64,000 bases of DNA from Tridacna crocea (GCA_943736015.1 OX031058.1:21787001-21851000), one strand, 5' to 3'; shown: positions 46,097 through 56,851, counted from the stretch's first letter. Notes: generated by a model not told the origin, from the letters alone. Numbers and translations are program-made.

Positions 46097-46795
46097 AGGT
46101 CTGTTTATACAGAGTGCGAATGCGAACGCGTCCAACGCGAACACGAACGCGACTTTGGAGCAGTTTTGCCATTCAAATAGAGCAGGAACCCGAACGCGGA
46201 AATCGTCGACGGCTTTCGAGGCAGCTCCTCTTTTTCTTGCCGTGATAGATAAAATTTGGTCATTTGGAATCATGGCGCAGGTAGAGTCAGACACGGAGGA
46301 GATCATAGTATTGTATTTGTACGTAAAACAGCGGAGGAAGAAAAAGAGGCGTGTGTCAGTGCACGAAATTTTGCAGAAAAGAAGTGAATTTGGAGAGTAC
46401 CACCACCTCGTACAAGAACTACATTTTTATCATGCAAAATTCAAGAATCATGGCTTCTGTCTTGTCCATTGTCTTGTCCATTCTTCTCCAAACTTCATAA
46501 GCAAAGTAGACTGACGCTAGTACCTAGCTTTTTCTTGGAACGGTCAGGCGTACAAGTTTCTATTTGTGGAAATGATGCAAGGGAAGTACCTGCTGATTGG
46601 TTGATAGCAAAAAAGCCGCGCGACCTTCTCAGAAAATTCGCTCTGGGGGCAATCAAGGTGGTTGTTCGCGCGAACAAATATTTGTTCGCGTTAGCGTTCG
46701 CACTCTATTTGAACGGTTCCTCTACAAATGACTAAAATATTCCAGGACGAAAAACCGCGTTTGCTTTCGCGTTCGCGCTCTGTATAAACGGACCT
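46097..46795 (+). mobile_element. PIF/Harbinger-type element, 699 bp, non-autonomous
   Basis: Terminal inverted repeats AGGTCTGTTTATACAGAG and AGGTCCGTTTATACAGAG, flanked by TTA on both sides (46094-46096, 46796-46798), as is usual for the PIF/Harbinger superfamily. GCGAACGCG-type motifs repeat inside both ends. It is far richer in CpG than its host. It contains a broken transposase-like frame (46272-46514). Confidence 0.82.
46272..46514 (+). pseudogene. Truncated Harbinger-like transposase, N-terminal remnant
   Basis: From ATG 46272 the frame reads MAQVESDTEE, then KQRRKKKRRVSVHEILQKRS and EFGEYHHLVQEL. This resembles the N-terminal region of HARBI1-like nucleases, where a basic stretch is followed by a motif of the form 'EFGxYxxLxxEL'. 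It then runs out of frame after a deletion (stop at 46512-46514), so no DDE nuclease domain remains. Open upstream to 46155, but the element's own start is more likely internal. Confidence 0.6.
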
Positions 46796-47113
46796 TTAGA
46801 AAACATTGTGGGAAAAGGAGAAAATGCTGGTAACCAGCATTTTCTCCTTTTCCCACAATGTTTTCTACCCTTTCCAAATCAGTTTTCAATTTTTGAGTCA
46901 CATTTATTTTGTCATCTGTAAATGCTTTCAATTTGGACAAGTCCAAAATTTTGTTCTGTGGTAAAGAGTTAACCATAGACAAAAAAATGACCAGCGGTGA
47001 AAGAGGAGCAATGACTATCATCCATCTTAGAAAAGAAATGGTGGAAGTTGGGACTGAAACAACGATAGCCCTTCATGCTGGTTACCAGCATTTACTCGTT
47101 TCCCTGAAATGAT

Positions 47114-47342
47114 TTAACCCATTACCAAACGACAATATTTTAGGCTTGTCCAAATCGAAAGCATTTGCAGACGACAAAATAAAAGTGACCCAAACTTTGA
47201 AATTTGTTTTGTGAAATGTAGAAAACATTGTGGGAAAAGGAGAAAATGTTGGTTACCAGCATTTTCTCTTTTTCCAACAATGTTTTCTAAAGGCTTCTTT
47301 CTCAGGGGCGTCAAAAGTAGGGATTGTGTGGTAATGGGTTAA
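47114..47342. repeat. TTAA-hairpin MITE (family A), full length
   Basis: 229 bp, TTAA both sides. Its ends (CCCATTACCAAACGAC and, inverted, CCCATTACCACACAATCC) make it a close relative of 9010 and 12714. Further copies follow at about 47470-47678 and 47675-47900. Confidence 0.87.
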
Positions 47343-48273
47343 GAAGCCAAACACCCTAGGGTTAGTTATTTGGTGAAGGGTCAAGGGAATGCCTTTGGTA
47401 CCTACAGCAATTATGTATCATTATTTTCATACCTAATTAGATCCTTTCACTCAAAATATGTTTTTCAGCCTGTTACCACAAGAGAAAATTTCAGCTTTGT
47501 CCACATTGAAAGCATAAGCAGGTGATTTAAAACAAAACTTTGTCAATGAAAGGAAAGAAAGCATCAAGGCAAAAGGAGACAATGCTGGTACCCAGCATTT
47601 TCTCCTTTTCCCACAATGTTTTCAAAAGGCTGCTCCATCAGGGTCATCAAAAGTCGGGATTATGTGATAAAGGGTTAATCAACCAGCCTTGTTTTTATGA
47701 CCCTGGTACAGTATGCTTTTGAAGACAGCAAGGGAAAAGGAGAAAATAGCTGGTAAATGGCACTTTCTCCTTTTTCCATGATGTTTTCCACCCTTCACAT
47801 GGCAAATTCCATTATCTGCCCCACATTGGATCCTTAAAGTCTGACATAATCTGTTCTTCACCCTTTTATCAATCAATTTTGCTTTTTGTAAAATATCCTG
47901 GGATGGACTGCTTTTGAAAAACATCATGGGAAAAAGCAACAAATGGTGGCGACCTGCATTTTCTCCTTCTCCCATAATGTTTCACTCTTCAAATGCCAAA
48001 TACCTTTATTTGTGCAATTGATTTGTGGTCTACAGATGAAAAAAAATTGGAGTAAAATTTTTAAATCTAGTTACAGCGACAAATTAATGCATCTGGAAAA
48101 AGTATCCACTTAAGTTAGCTAGTGCTAGTGCAGCTGCACATGCTGATCCGTATCTAAACTTTCCTTTTGGGTTCATTTTCTACATCTACATGGACTAAAG
48201 TACCTCAGCATATAGTTTATTTTTAGAAGGAATTGATCAATTGGATCCAAAATTATGTGATGACTTGCTTAAA

Positions 48274-49347
48274 AACAAGAGCTTTGCAGAGCGGCGCATA
48301 TACACCTGAAGGGGCTTGTCAGTGAAATGAGTTGCATTGACGGATGGGCCATGTATGAAGAGTAGTTATTCTCCATGATATGTGAAAAATATTAAAGGGC
48401 AATAACTAAAAAAATAAGGGTGGAAAAGTTACAAATTTTGTGAATTGTTCTAATGCACAAGGTGTTCTGTCAGTCTTTGAAGGCCCCAGATCATATCTTT
48501 TACATTTTAGAAATTATGGCCCAGACGAAAATTCAAAGTGAAAAGGGCAATAACTCAAAAGGAAGGATGGCAGTGTCATGGTTCTTGTGCACTTCTTCAT
48601 AATGTGTTCTATTACTCTTTGAAGTTTCAAGATGATGGATTTTGAAGTTTAGAAGTTATGGTCTTTACAAAAATTCAAACTGAAAATTAACGAAGGGCAA
48701 TAACTCAAAAAATGAAGGTGGCAGAGTTATGGTTCATGTGCAATGCACTTCTCCATAATGGGTTCTATCAGTGTATGAAGTTCCAAGTTAATAGCTTTTA
48801 TAGTTTGTAAGTTAGGGCCTGGACAAAAATTCAAACTGAAAATTAACAAACGGCAATAACTCAAAAAATAAAGGTGTCAGAGTTATGGTTCATGTGCAGT
48901 GCACTTCTCCATAATAGGTTCTATAAGTGTATGAAGTTCCAAGTTAATAGCTTTTATAGTTTAGAAGTTATGGCCTGGACAAAAATTCAAACTGAAAATT
49001 AACAAAGGGTAGTAACTCAAAAAATAACGGTGGCAGAATTATGATTCATCTGCAATGCAATTCTCCATAATGTGTTCTATCAGTGTATGTAGTTTCAAGT
49101 TGATACCTTTTATAGTATGAAAGTTACAGTGTGAACAAAAATTCAAAGTGAAAAGTTTTTTTTTTTCAGAAATCAAGGGCAGATAATTTAAGAACGCAAA
49201 CAGCGATCCAAATTCTAAGACCCAGGTGCACAACTAGACATCATGGAGATTCATTGTGGCAAGTTTCAAATAATTCCGATGGAAACTGTAGGAGGAGTTG
49301 TGCACACAAGAAATTGCTAACAGACGGACGGACGACCTGGGGTATAA
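48274..49347 (+). mobile_element. Tandem-repeat element, about 156-bp units, third family
   Basis: Begins AACAAGAGCTTTGCAGAGCG and has TATACACCTG near the left end and CAGGTGTATA at the right, the same layout of inverted subterminal motifs as the 145- and 166-bp families, with unrelated repeat units (GGGCAATAACTCAAAA, CCAAGTTAATAGCTTTTATA). Period about 156 bp, around six units, the left ones diverged. A short ACGGACGGACGACC run precedes the right end, as similar runs do in the other families. Confidence 0.6.
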
Positions 49348-49420
49348 CAGGTGTATAAAGAATTGCATTTAAAGAAATGCTCTGAAACCCCTTTTGCCAG
49401 AGCATGGCTCATAATTATAT

Positions 49421-49651
49421 GTGGATCATCACACAAACTGGGACTTTCTGGGAACTGTGAAAAGTGTCAAACCAGGATCGATACTTTTGCCTTTCATGAT
49501 ATTTTCCGTATGAAAAGTCGTCATTTTATCTTTTTATACGATCATTTTTGAACTATCAACTGAAATTGACCTGCACTATCGTTGATCTGTTTTTTTTTAT
49601 GTAATTGATGTACTGAATTCCCAGATTGTCCTTTTTCATGTGATAGGTCAC
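49421..49651. repeat. MITE related to 23412-23649
   Basis: Left end GTGGATCATCACACAAACTG is decayed, right end (inverted) GTGACCTATCACATGAAAAA is better. The interior ATGATATTTTCCGTATG block matches the other copy. Confidence 0.6.
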
Positions 49652-49928
49652 ATACATGTATATTTTTTCTATGCGAGCATATAAGAGACATTTGGTACAA
49701 AGGTATTACTCTTGTGTTAACTCTTAAGCAAAAAATGACTAAATTTTAGACTGGTCCAAATTGAAAGCATTTGCAGACGACAAAATAAAAGTGAATCAAA
49801 AATTGAAATTTGTTCTGTAAGGGTAGGAGTCATTGTGGGAAAAGGAGAAAATGTCCATAATCAGTAATTTTTTCAACACACATTATATAAATATATATAC
49901 ATGTACACAGTATTTGAACTTTATCCCA

Positions 49929-50360
49929 TTAACCGATAGCCTGCTAAGCACGACTCACTGAACTTTGCGGATAGTGTTGATAAAGGTCAGCACATAACAT
50001 GCAGTTTGATCTTTTATCCCTTTCCCAAACGACAAATTTTAGTCTCTTCCAAACTCAAAGAGTTTACAGACGACAATTTTGAATTTGATGAAAATGGCAG
50101 AAAATTCTCCAAATAGGTAGAAAACTCTGTGGGAAAAGGAGAAATTGCTCGTAACGAGCAATTTCTCCATTTCCCACAGTGTTTTCTAAAGACTAGTACT
50201 GCAGACACGTAAAAACAAGGGCTTGTTTGTGAAAGGGTTATCTACACTGGCAGATAAAGAGATAGTAGTCACAAAAAAATAACTTTGAAATAGCAATATT
50301 TTGACTATCAATATGGAATTGAAAAATCAATTTTAGTTATTTAAGCAGGATAAAGGTTAA
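49929..50360. repeat. Second TTAA element type (GCTAAG ends), interrupted
   Basis: Same family as 62456-62804. TTAA at 49929 and 50357; the interior GCAGTTTGATCTT is split from CTACACTG by the family C MITE at 50014-50241. Confidence 0.6.
50014..50241. repeat. Hairpin MITE family C, flanked by TTAT
   Basis: Ends CCCTTTCCCAAACG and, inverted, CCCTTTCACAAACA, flanked by TTAT (50014-50017, 50238-50241) in place of TTAA. The stem tip GAAATTGCTCGTAACGAGC is of the family B type, while the stem base GTGGGAAAAGGAG is of the family A type. Confidence 0.72.
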
Positions 50361-50484
50361 ATCAATGTGTTATTTTTTCATGTGGCATAACCACAAGCCT
50401 AAAAGTTATTACTTTTTGACATGAAAATAAAGAAAAAAAATTATCATAGGAGACTATGTACTTTTTACATCACAAAAGTATCCT

Positions 50485-50578
50485 TAACCCTTCCGAAAAA
50501 AAGTCCGTCAATTTAACATTTCATGTGTCCTCAGCAAATGGTTTCAAGTCTAAGGTATAGTCATTTGGTAAAGAGTTC
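50485..50578. repeat. TTAA-hairpin MITE, deletion derivative
   Basis: TTAACCCTTCCG start and CATTTGGTAAAGAGTT end, with no palindrome between them. The TRIM element starts 10 bp further on. Confidence 0.55.
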
Positions 50579-50587
50579 AATGTACAT

Positions 50588-50795
50588 TGTTACGAGAGAC
50601 CACTCCTTCCTGCATGGCATATACTCCCGATTTAAATACAATACCTGGCTACTGCGTCAGGGAGATATCTCTTTGGCTCAGTGGTTAGGGTATTGGCTTT
50701 GCGTCCGGGAGTTCGGAGTTCGAATCCCGCTCCGATCCTTATTTCTGCCATGCATTTATTCATTTCTTTCTTTGTTACGGACTTCGTTCGTAAGA
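50588..50795 (+). repeat. TRIM 5' LTR with internal tRNA-like promoter
   Basis: Starts TGTTACGAGAG and ends CTTCGTTCGTAAGA. Contains TGGCTCAGTGG (50674-50684), a perfect A-box, and AGTTCGAATCC (50717-50727), one base off the B-box consensus, spaced as in a tRNA gene. The acceptor and T stems do not pair well, so I call it tRNA-like, not a tRNA gene. Confidence 0.85.
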
Positions 50796-50813
50796 TGGGG
50801 GCTCGTCCGGGAT
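50796..50813 (+). promoter_or_regulatory. tRNA-Pro primer-binding site
   Basis: TGGGGGCTCGTCCGGGAT, abutting the 5' LTR as expected for first-strand priming. Confidence 0.88.
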
Positions 50814-50911
50814 TGGCCATTGAGCCATTAATCCCGTTTGTTGTCCAAAATCGGACTTCCTGCCTAATAAGGCTTTGAGTCATCAATAAATGATGACTTT
50901 AAGAGGGGGTG

Positions 50912-51119
50912 TGTTACGAGAGACCACTCCTTCCTGCATGGCATATACTCCCGATTTAAATACAATACCTGGCTACTGCGTCAGGGAGATATCTCTTTGG
51001 CTCAGTGGTTATGGTATTGGCTTTGCGTCCGGGAGTTCGGAGTTCGAATCCCGCTCCGATCCTTATTTCTGCCATGCATTTATTCATTTGTTTCTTTGTT
51101 ACGGACTTCGTTCGTAAGA
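50912..51119 (+). repeat. TRIM 3' LTR
   Basis: Matches the 5' LTR except G to T just after the A-box (GGTTATGG) and C to G in the TTCATTTGTTTC stretch. It is preceded by AAGAGGGGG and two more bases. Confidence 0.88.
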
Positions 51120-51123
51120 ACAT

Positions 51124-51959
51124 ATAAATGAAGGAAAGGAGAAGTGTGATTTAACATGATCTGAATGAATTGAAGATGGACTATAATTGAAACATGATAC
51201 CATCAGGCATAGAAAATCTCTACTCATATAAAATATCAAAAGGTTCTTCTGTTTGCTTTATTTCACTCAAAGTATTTCAAGTGCTCTCTTCTTTGTAATC
51301 ACAGAGCTTCAGAGAGAGGAAGTGGCTTTGATTTTAAAAATTAAATATTAATAATTCCACAACAAACCCTAGGTTATGGGTACTCATTAGAATCGTCTCA
51401 TTGAAACGATTTTATTGAGTATCCACAACATAGGGTTTGAAAGAGGAATAACTGATTTAGAATACCATCTTTCCCTCTTATCTGGAGCTGTGTTATCAAA
51501 TATATTGTTTTCGCATAAAAGTTAAAGCAATCATAGCACAAACAAATTTTTTACACTTCCACAGCTTTTGAAAACTTTTCGGTAAAAGTAGCAATAATAT
51601 TGCTTTTAACAAGATGTTGATTCAAGCCCTCACAATATTCAATATACATGTATTACCAAAAGTGAGCACTTTCTGTATTCAATTCTTCAGTTTAATTCTA
51701 CATGAACTGTATGAGTGTACGTGAAATATCTCAAAGCCAGTACTGTATTATTTTTAAAGATTCTTAGCTAATGTCTATGGAGTAATGCTATATAACAAAT
51801 ATCAAGGCATTTTAGCACTATAGTTTTGGGCAACAACTTTTCTAAGCTTATCACTCTATATCTTTATAATAAAAACTCTGACTTTTCCAGAAATGATGCT
51901 ATTTGGATCAAGGGGCTAGAAATTCAAATAAGTTGTAACCTTTCAATATATACTCAATA
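51124..51959. other. Intergenic DNA with a small inverted repeat
   Basis: An inverted repeat at about 51361-51442 (AACCCTAGGTTATGGGTACTC facing GAGTATCCACAACATAGGG in outline) has a looser relative near 10820-10905. No gene is seen. Confidence 0.4.
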
Positions 51960-51960
51960 A

Positions 51961-52894
51961 CAAGAGGGCCAAGATGGCCCTGGATCGCTCACCTGAATTT
52001 TTGAGAGGACCATAGCCTTTTTTTTTTGAAGGTATTGAAACACTGGAAACAAAATCATTATTTTGCCAAGCAATTTTTAAAAGGTCACCTGTAAAAGTCC
52101 TTTCAAAATCTGACCAGCAGTTTCAGAAAAGAAGAATTTTTAGAAATTTCTTGAATTCCGTACAGTGCAAGTAGCCCCCATTCACCAGAGCCATGTTTCT
52201 TGACCTATCAAAATTTCGCGAACAAATTTTGAAAAAGGTCATTCAAGGAATATTTCCGTGAAATAAATTTCAAATCTGACCAGCCGTTTCAGAGAAGAAG
52301 AATTTTCAAGAAATTCTTCATTTCCATAGAGTGCAAGTAGCCCCCATTCACCAGAGCAATGTTTCTCGACGAATCAAACTTTCATGAACAATTTTTGAAA
52401 AAGGTCACCAAAGGAATATCTCTGTGAAATTATTTCAAAATCTGACAAGCCATTTCAGAGAAGAAGAATTTTTAAGAATTTCCTCATTGCCCTGTAGTGC
52501 AAGTAGCCCCCATTCACCAGAGCAATGTTTCTTGACGAATCAAAATTTCACGATCAATTTTTGAAAAGGGTCATCCAAGGAACATCTCTGTGAAATTATT
52601 TCAAATTCTGAACAGCCGTTTCAGAGAAGAAGAATTTTTAAGAAGTCCTTCATTTCTGTATAGTGCAAGAAGCTCCCATTCACCAGAGCCATGTTTCCTG
52701 ACGGATCAAAATTTCACGAACAATTTTTGAAAAGGGTCATCCAAAGAACATCTCTGTGAAATTATATCAGAATGTGACCAGCTGTTTCAGAGAAGAAAAT
52801 TTTTTAAGAAGTCCTTCATTTCTGTATAGTGCAAGAAGCCCCCATTCACTAGAGCCATATTTCTTGATGGATCAACATTTTGCAAACAACTTTT
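51961..52894 (+). mobile_element. Helitron/Helentron-like element, 166-bp family, 3' end missing
   Basis: Begins AACAAGAGGGCCAAGATGGC and GGATCGCTCACCTGAATTTT, then about five 166-bp units. It stops inside a unit where the next element's head begins, so its own hairpin end is absent. Confidence 0.6.
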
Positions 52895-55261
52895 AACAAG
52901 AGGGCCAAGATGGCCCTGGATCGCTCACCTGAATTTTTGAGATGTCCATAGTCTATTTTTTTTTTTTTGAGGTATTGAAACATTGGAACCAAATTCATAA
53001 TTTTGCCAAGCAATTTTTAAAAGGTCACCTGTAAAAGTCATTTCGAAATCTAACCATCAGTTTCAAAAAGAAGAATTTTTAAGAATTCTTAATTTCTGTA
53101 TAAGAGCAAGTAGCCCCAATCCAAGAGAGCCATGTTTCCTGATGGATCAAAATTTACGAACAAGTTTTGAAAAGGGTCACCCAAGAAACATTTCGGAAAA
53201 TTTCTTTTAAAATCTGACCAGGGGTTTCAGAGAAAGAGAATATTCAAGAATTTCATCATGTCTGAACAGTGCAAATAGCCCCCATTCACAAGAGCCATGT
53301 TTCTTGACGGATCAAAATTATATGTGCAGCTTTTGAAAAGGGTCACCCAAGGAACATCTCTGTCAAATTATTTTGAAATCAGACAACGGGTTTCAGAGAA
53401 GAAGAATTTTCAAGAATTTCTTCATTTCCATTTAGTGCAAGTAGCCCCCATTCACCAGAGCCATGTTTCTTGGCCAATCAAAATTTCGCGAACATTTTTA
53501 GAAAAGGGTCACCCAAGGAACAACTCTGTGAAATTATTTCAAAATCTAACCAGCTGTTTCAGAGAAGAAGAATTTTTAAGAATTTCTTCATTTCTGTATA
53601 GTGCAAGTAGCCCCCATTCACCAGAGCCATGTTTCTTGACCAATCAAAATTTCGCAAACAATTTTTGAAAAGGGTCACCCAAGGAACAACTCTGTGAAAT
53701 AATTTCAAAATCTAACCAGCTGTTTCAGAGAAGAAGAATTTTCAAGAATTTCTTCATTTCCATTTAGTGCAAGTAGCCCCCATTCACCAGAGCCATGTTT
53801 CTTGGCCAATCAAAATTTCGCGAACATTTTTAGAAAAGGGTCACCCAAGGAACAACTCTGTGAAATTATTTCAAAATCTAACCAGCTGTTTCAGAAAAGA
53901 AGAATTTTTAAGAATTTCTTCATTTCTGTATAGTGCAAGTAGCCCCCATTCACCAGAGCCATGTTTCTTGACCAATCAAAATTTCGCGAATAATTTTTGA
54001 AAAGGGTCACCCAAGGAACAACTCTGTGAAATTATTTCAAAATCTGACCAGCTGTTTCAGAGAAGAAGAATTTTTAAGAATTTCTTCATTTCCCTATATT
54101 GCAAGAAGCCCCCATTCACCAGAGCCATGTTTCTTGACCAATCAAAATTTCGCGAACAATTTTTGAAAAGGGTAATCCAAGGAACAATTCTGTGAAATTA
54201 TTTCAAAATCCGACTAGCTGTTTCAGAGAAGAAGAATTTTTAAGAATTTCTTCATTTCCCTATAGTGCAAGAAGCCCCCATTCACCAGAGCCATGTTTCT
54301 TGACCAATCAAAATTTCGCGAACAATTTTTGAAAAGGGTAATCCAAGGAACAACTCTGTGAAATTATTTCAAAATCTGACCAGCGGTTTCAGAGAAGAAG
54401 ATTTTTTAAGAATTCCTTCATTTCTGTATAGTACAAGTAGCACCCATTCACCAGAGCCACATTTTTTGACGGATCAAAATTTCACAAACAATTTTTGAAA
54501 AGGGTCACCCAAGGAACATATCTGTGAAATTATTTCAAAATCCGACTAGCTGTTTCAGAGGAGAAGATTTTTAAAGAATTTGCTTAAAAACTCCATTTGG
54601 TTGCCATGGCAACCAGAGTTTTTGATAGGATCAAATTCTGTGAACAATTTTTGAAAAAGGACCTCCCAAGGAACATTCCTGCCAAGTTTGGTCCAAATCC
54701 ACCCAGCGGTTTAGGAGGAGTTGATGTTTAAAGAATTATTGACGACGCACGACGGACACCGGGTGATCCTAAAAGCTCCCCTTGAGCACGTTAAAATCTG
54801 GCCAGCGGTTTCAGAGAAGAATTTTTAAGAATTCCTTAATTTCTATATGGTGCAAGAAGCCTCCATTCATCAGAGCCACATTTTTTTGACGGATCAAAAT
54901 TTCGCGAACACTTTTTGAAAAGGGTCACCCAAGAGACATCTGTGTGAAATTATTTTAAAATCTGGCCAGTGGTTTCAGAGAAGATTTTTTAAAGAATTTC
55001 CTAAAAAATTCCATTTCGTTGCCATGGCAACCAGAGTTTTTGACGGAATCAAATTCTGTGAACACTTTATAAAGAGGACCTCCCAAGGAACATTCCAGCC
55101 AAGTTTGCTCCAAATTGGCCCAGCGGTTTAGGAGGAGTTGATGTTTAAAGAATTGTTGACGATGGACGACGGACAACGCACGACGGACGACGCACGATGG
55201 ACGACGGACACCGGGTGATCCTAAAAGCTCCCCTTGAGCACGTTGTGCTCAGGTGAGCTGA
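52895..55261 (+). mobile_element. Helitron/Helentron-like element, 166-bp tandem repeats
   Basis: Head AACAAGAGGGCCAAGATGGC; tail TTGAGCACGTTGTGCTCAG, GTGAGCTGA. The units between 53430 and 54350 have an exact 166-bp period (GTGCAAGTAG at 53435, 53601, 53767, 53933). A pre-terminal block, GGAGGAGTTGATGTTTAAAG through TTGAGCACG, occurs twice (about 54716-54790 and 55132-55240), the first copy joined abruptly to more repeat units. No transposase frame. Confidence 0.63.
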
Positions 55262-55685
55262 AAAAAGTCTTGTGCCTTGTGGCACCAGACAAAAGAGCCT
55301 CAAAATCTTAAGAATCTTAACTGCATGTACATATATACGTGACCCCAGGTGGAATGTTGACCAAAGACTTACACTTTGAACAAACACAGCATAATGATGT
55401 CTATATATTCAGGAATCCAGCCTCTAATTATAGAGTTTGATATGGATATTTTGTACTCATGTAGCAGAATTAACTCTTCGAGCATCTAATAAGCATTACA
55501 GATATTTTCATTCTAGATATAAGATCTTAATTACAGTCAATGTTGCCCTTAAAAGGTCTGCTAAGGCAAAAGGGAGAGTAGATAAAAGATCAGACTGCAA
55601 ATTTTGTTCAACCTGATCATGGTCTACACAGGTTTGAAAGGCAACTAAATAGGGAAAGGCTCTTTAAATGTGAAAAGCATGCAGT

Positions 55686-55901
55686 AACTCTTTACCAAAA
55701 AATCCCGACTTTTAACGACCAGCCTTTGAAAACATTTTCGGAAAAGGAGAAAATGCTGGTATAAACCAGCATTTTCTCCTTTTCCCACATTTTCTACCCT
55801 TTGCAAATAAAATTTCAATCTTTGATAGACATTTATTTTGTCGTCTGCAAATGCTTTCAACTTCGACTAATCCATAATTTTGTCCTTTGGTAAAGAGTTA
55901 A
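55686..55901. repeat. TTAA-hairpin MITE (family A)
   Basis: Left site decayed (GTAACTCTTTACCAAAAAAT), right TTAA intact at 55898. The palindrome has a short ATAAAC loop insertion at its centre. Confidence 0.78.
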
Positions 55902-56504
55902 TTAGTCTATCATTGCACTGTAAGAGTGAAATAAGCTGTTACCTTTTGTTTTATATTACAACTGTTTGCTTGCTCAGATGGACATATATTTAGCTTTCAT
56001 AAGTATTTCCAGCCATATAACTACCACAGCCCACTTATTTATGTTGAACATTTGCTTCAGCATGACAAGGCTGCAAATTTGCAGTGCCTCACTCGAGGAC
56101 ATGTGCCTCCTGTGGTACCAAATTTTATGTCTAATTTGCTGGGCCATGCATAAACTTTTTCTGTGGTACAAGTCCGACATACATGTATTTGCAACAATGA
56201 ATAACTATTCCTGCTAATATTACACCAACCAAAAATAAAACTACAAAATTTTAGACTTGCAGACTACAATTCAAATGTGGCCCAAATAACTAAATTTTTC
56301 TATGATAGGTTAGAAAGCATTATGGGAAAAGGAGAAATGCTAATTACAAGCATTTTCTCCTTAAACTCAAAAGATTTCTCTTGCAGGATCTTTAAAATAT
56401 GGGATTGTGTAGTAATGGATTTTAAAAGAAGAAACATTTGTATGATAGAAAAAAGCCTTCTTTTTAACAGCCTTGTGAACATTGAGAGAAAAGGGGTTAT
56501 TGTT

Positions 56505-56736
56505 ATATCATTACCAAATATATATACATGTATATTAGGCTTGTCCAAATTAAAATGATTTGCAAACGACAAAATGAAATTGACAGAAAATTTGAAATTC
56601 ATTTCGTGAAGAGTCGAAAACATTATGGGAAAAGGAGAAAATGCTGGTTACCAGCATTTTCTCCTTTTCCAACAATGTTTTCTAAAGGCTTCTTTCTCAG
56701 GATTGTCAAAAGTTGGGACTGTTTGGAAATTGGTTA
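56505..56736. repeat. TTAA-hairpin MITE (family A)
   Basis: Perfect palindrome but for one base at about 56622-56677. Right TTAA at 56733; left end decayed. Another decayed copy precedes it at about 56230-56425. Confidence 0.75.
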
Positions 56737-56851
56737 ACATGGACAACTTTTTTCAAAATGTTTCTAAAGCTGTTTACTGGGAAGGGTAGTTGTATCTATA
56801 CTGAAATAGTTAAGCTTTTGAGATTCAACAAGAATATAAAAGCAAACTTAC

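Larger units (their letters stand above)
46042..46972. repeat. TTAA-hairpin MITE carrying a Harbinger-type insertion
   Basis: TTAA-bounded host. Minus the 699-bp guest and its 3-bp duplication it is 229 bp, the standard family A length, with a perfect palindrome at about 46802-46862. The guest sits in the GAAGCCTTTAGAAAAC block. Confidence 0.88.
50588..51119 (+). mobile_element. Miniature LTR retrotransposon (TRIM) with tRNA-like LTRs
   Basis: Two direct LTRs of 208 bp (50588-50795 and 50912-51119), differing at two positions, enclose only 116 bp. Directly after the 5' LTR is TGGGGGCTCGTCCGGGAT (50796-50813), an 18/18 match to the primer-binding site for tRNA-Pro, the primer used by murine leukaemia virus. 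Just before the 3' LTR is the purine tract AAGAGGGGG. Both sides are flanked by ACAT (50584-50587, 51120-51123). There is no coding capacity, so it would depend on enzymes of another element. Which LTR lineage mobilised it cannot be read from this copy. Confidence 0.9.

Noticed and set aside
50666..50740. Functional tRNA gene
   Set aside because: A and B boxes are present but acceptor and T stems do not pair, and the same sequence recurs 324 bp on as part of the second LTR.
51280..51345. Possible POLE2 C-terminal exon (GSGFDFK on the + strand)
   Set aside because: Wrong strand for POLE2, followed at once by a stop, with no suitable acceptor.
53297..54000. 123- and 77-residue frames with shared 'APIHQSHVSWPIKISRTF'
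   Set aside because: Translations of consecutive 166-bp repeat units.
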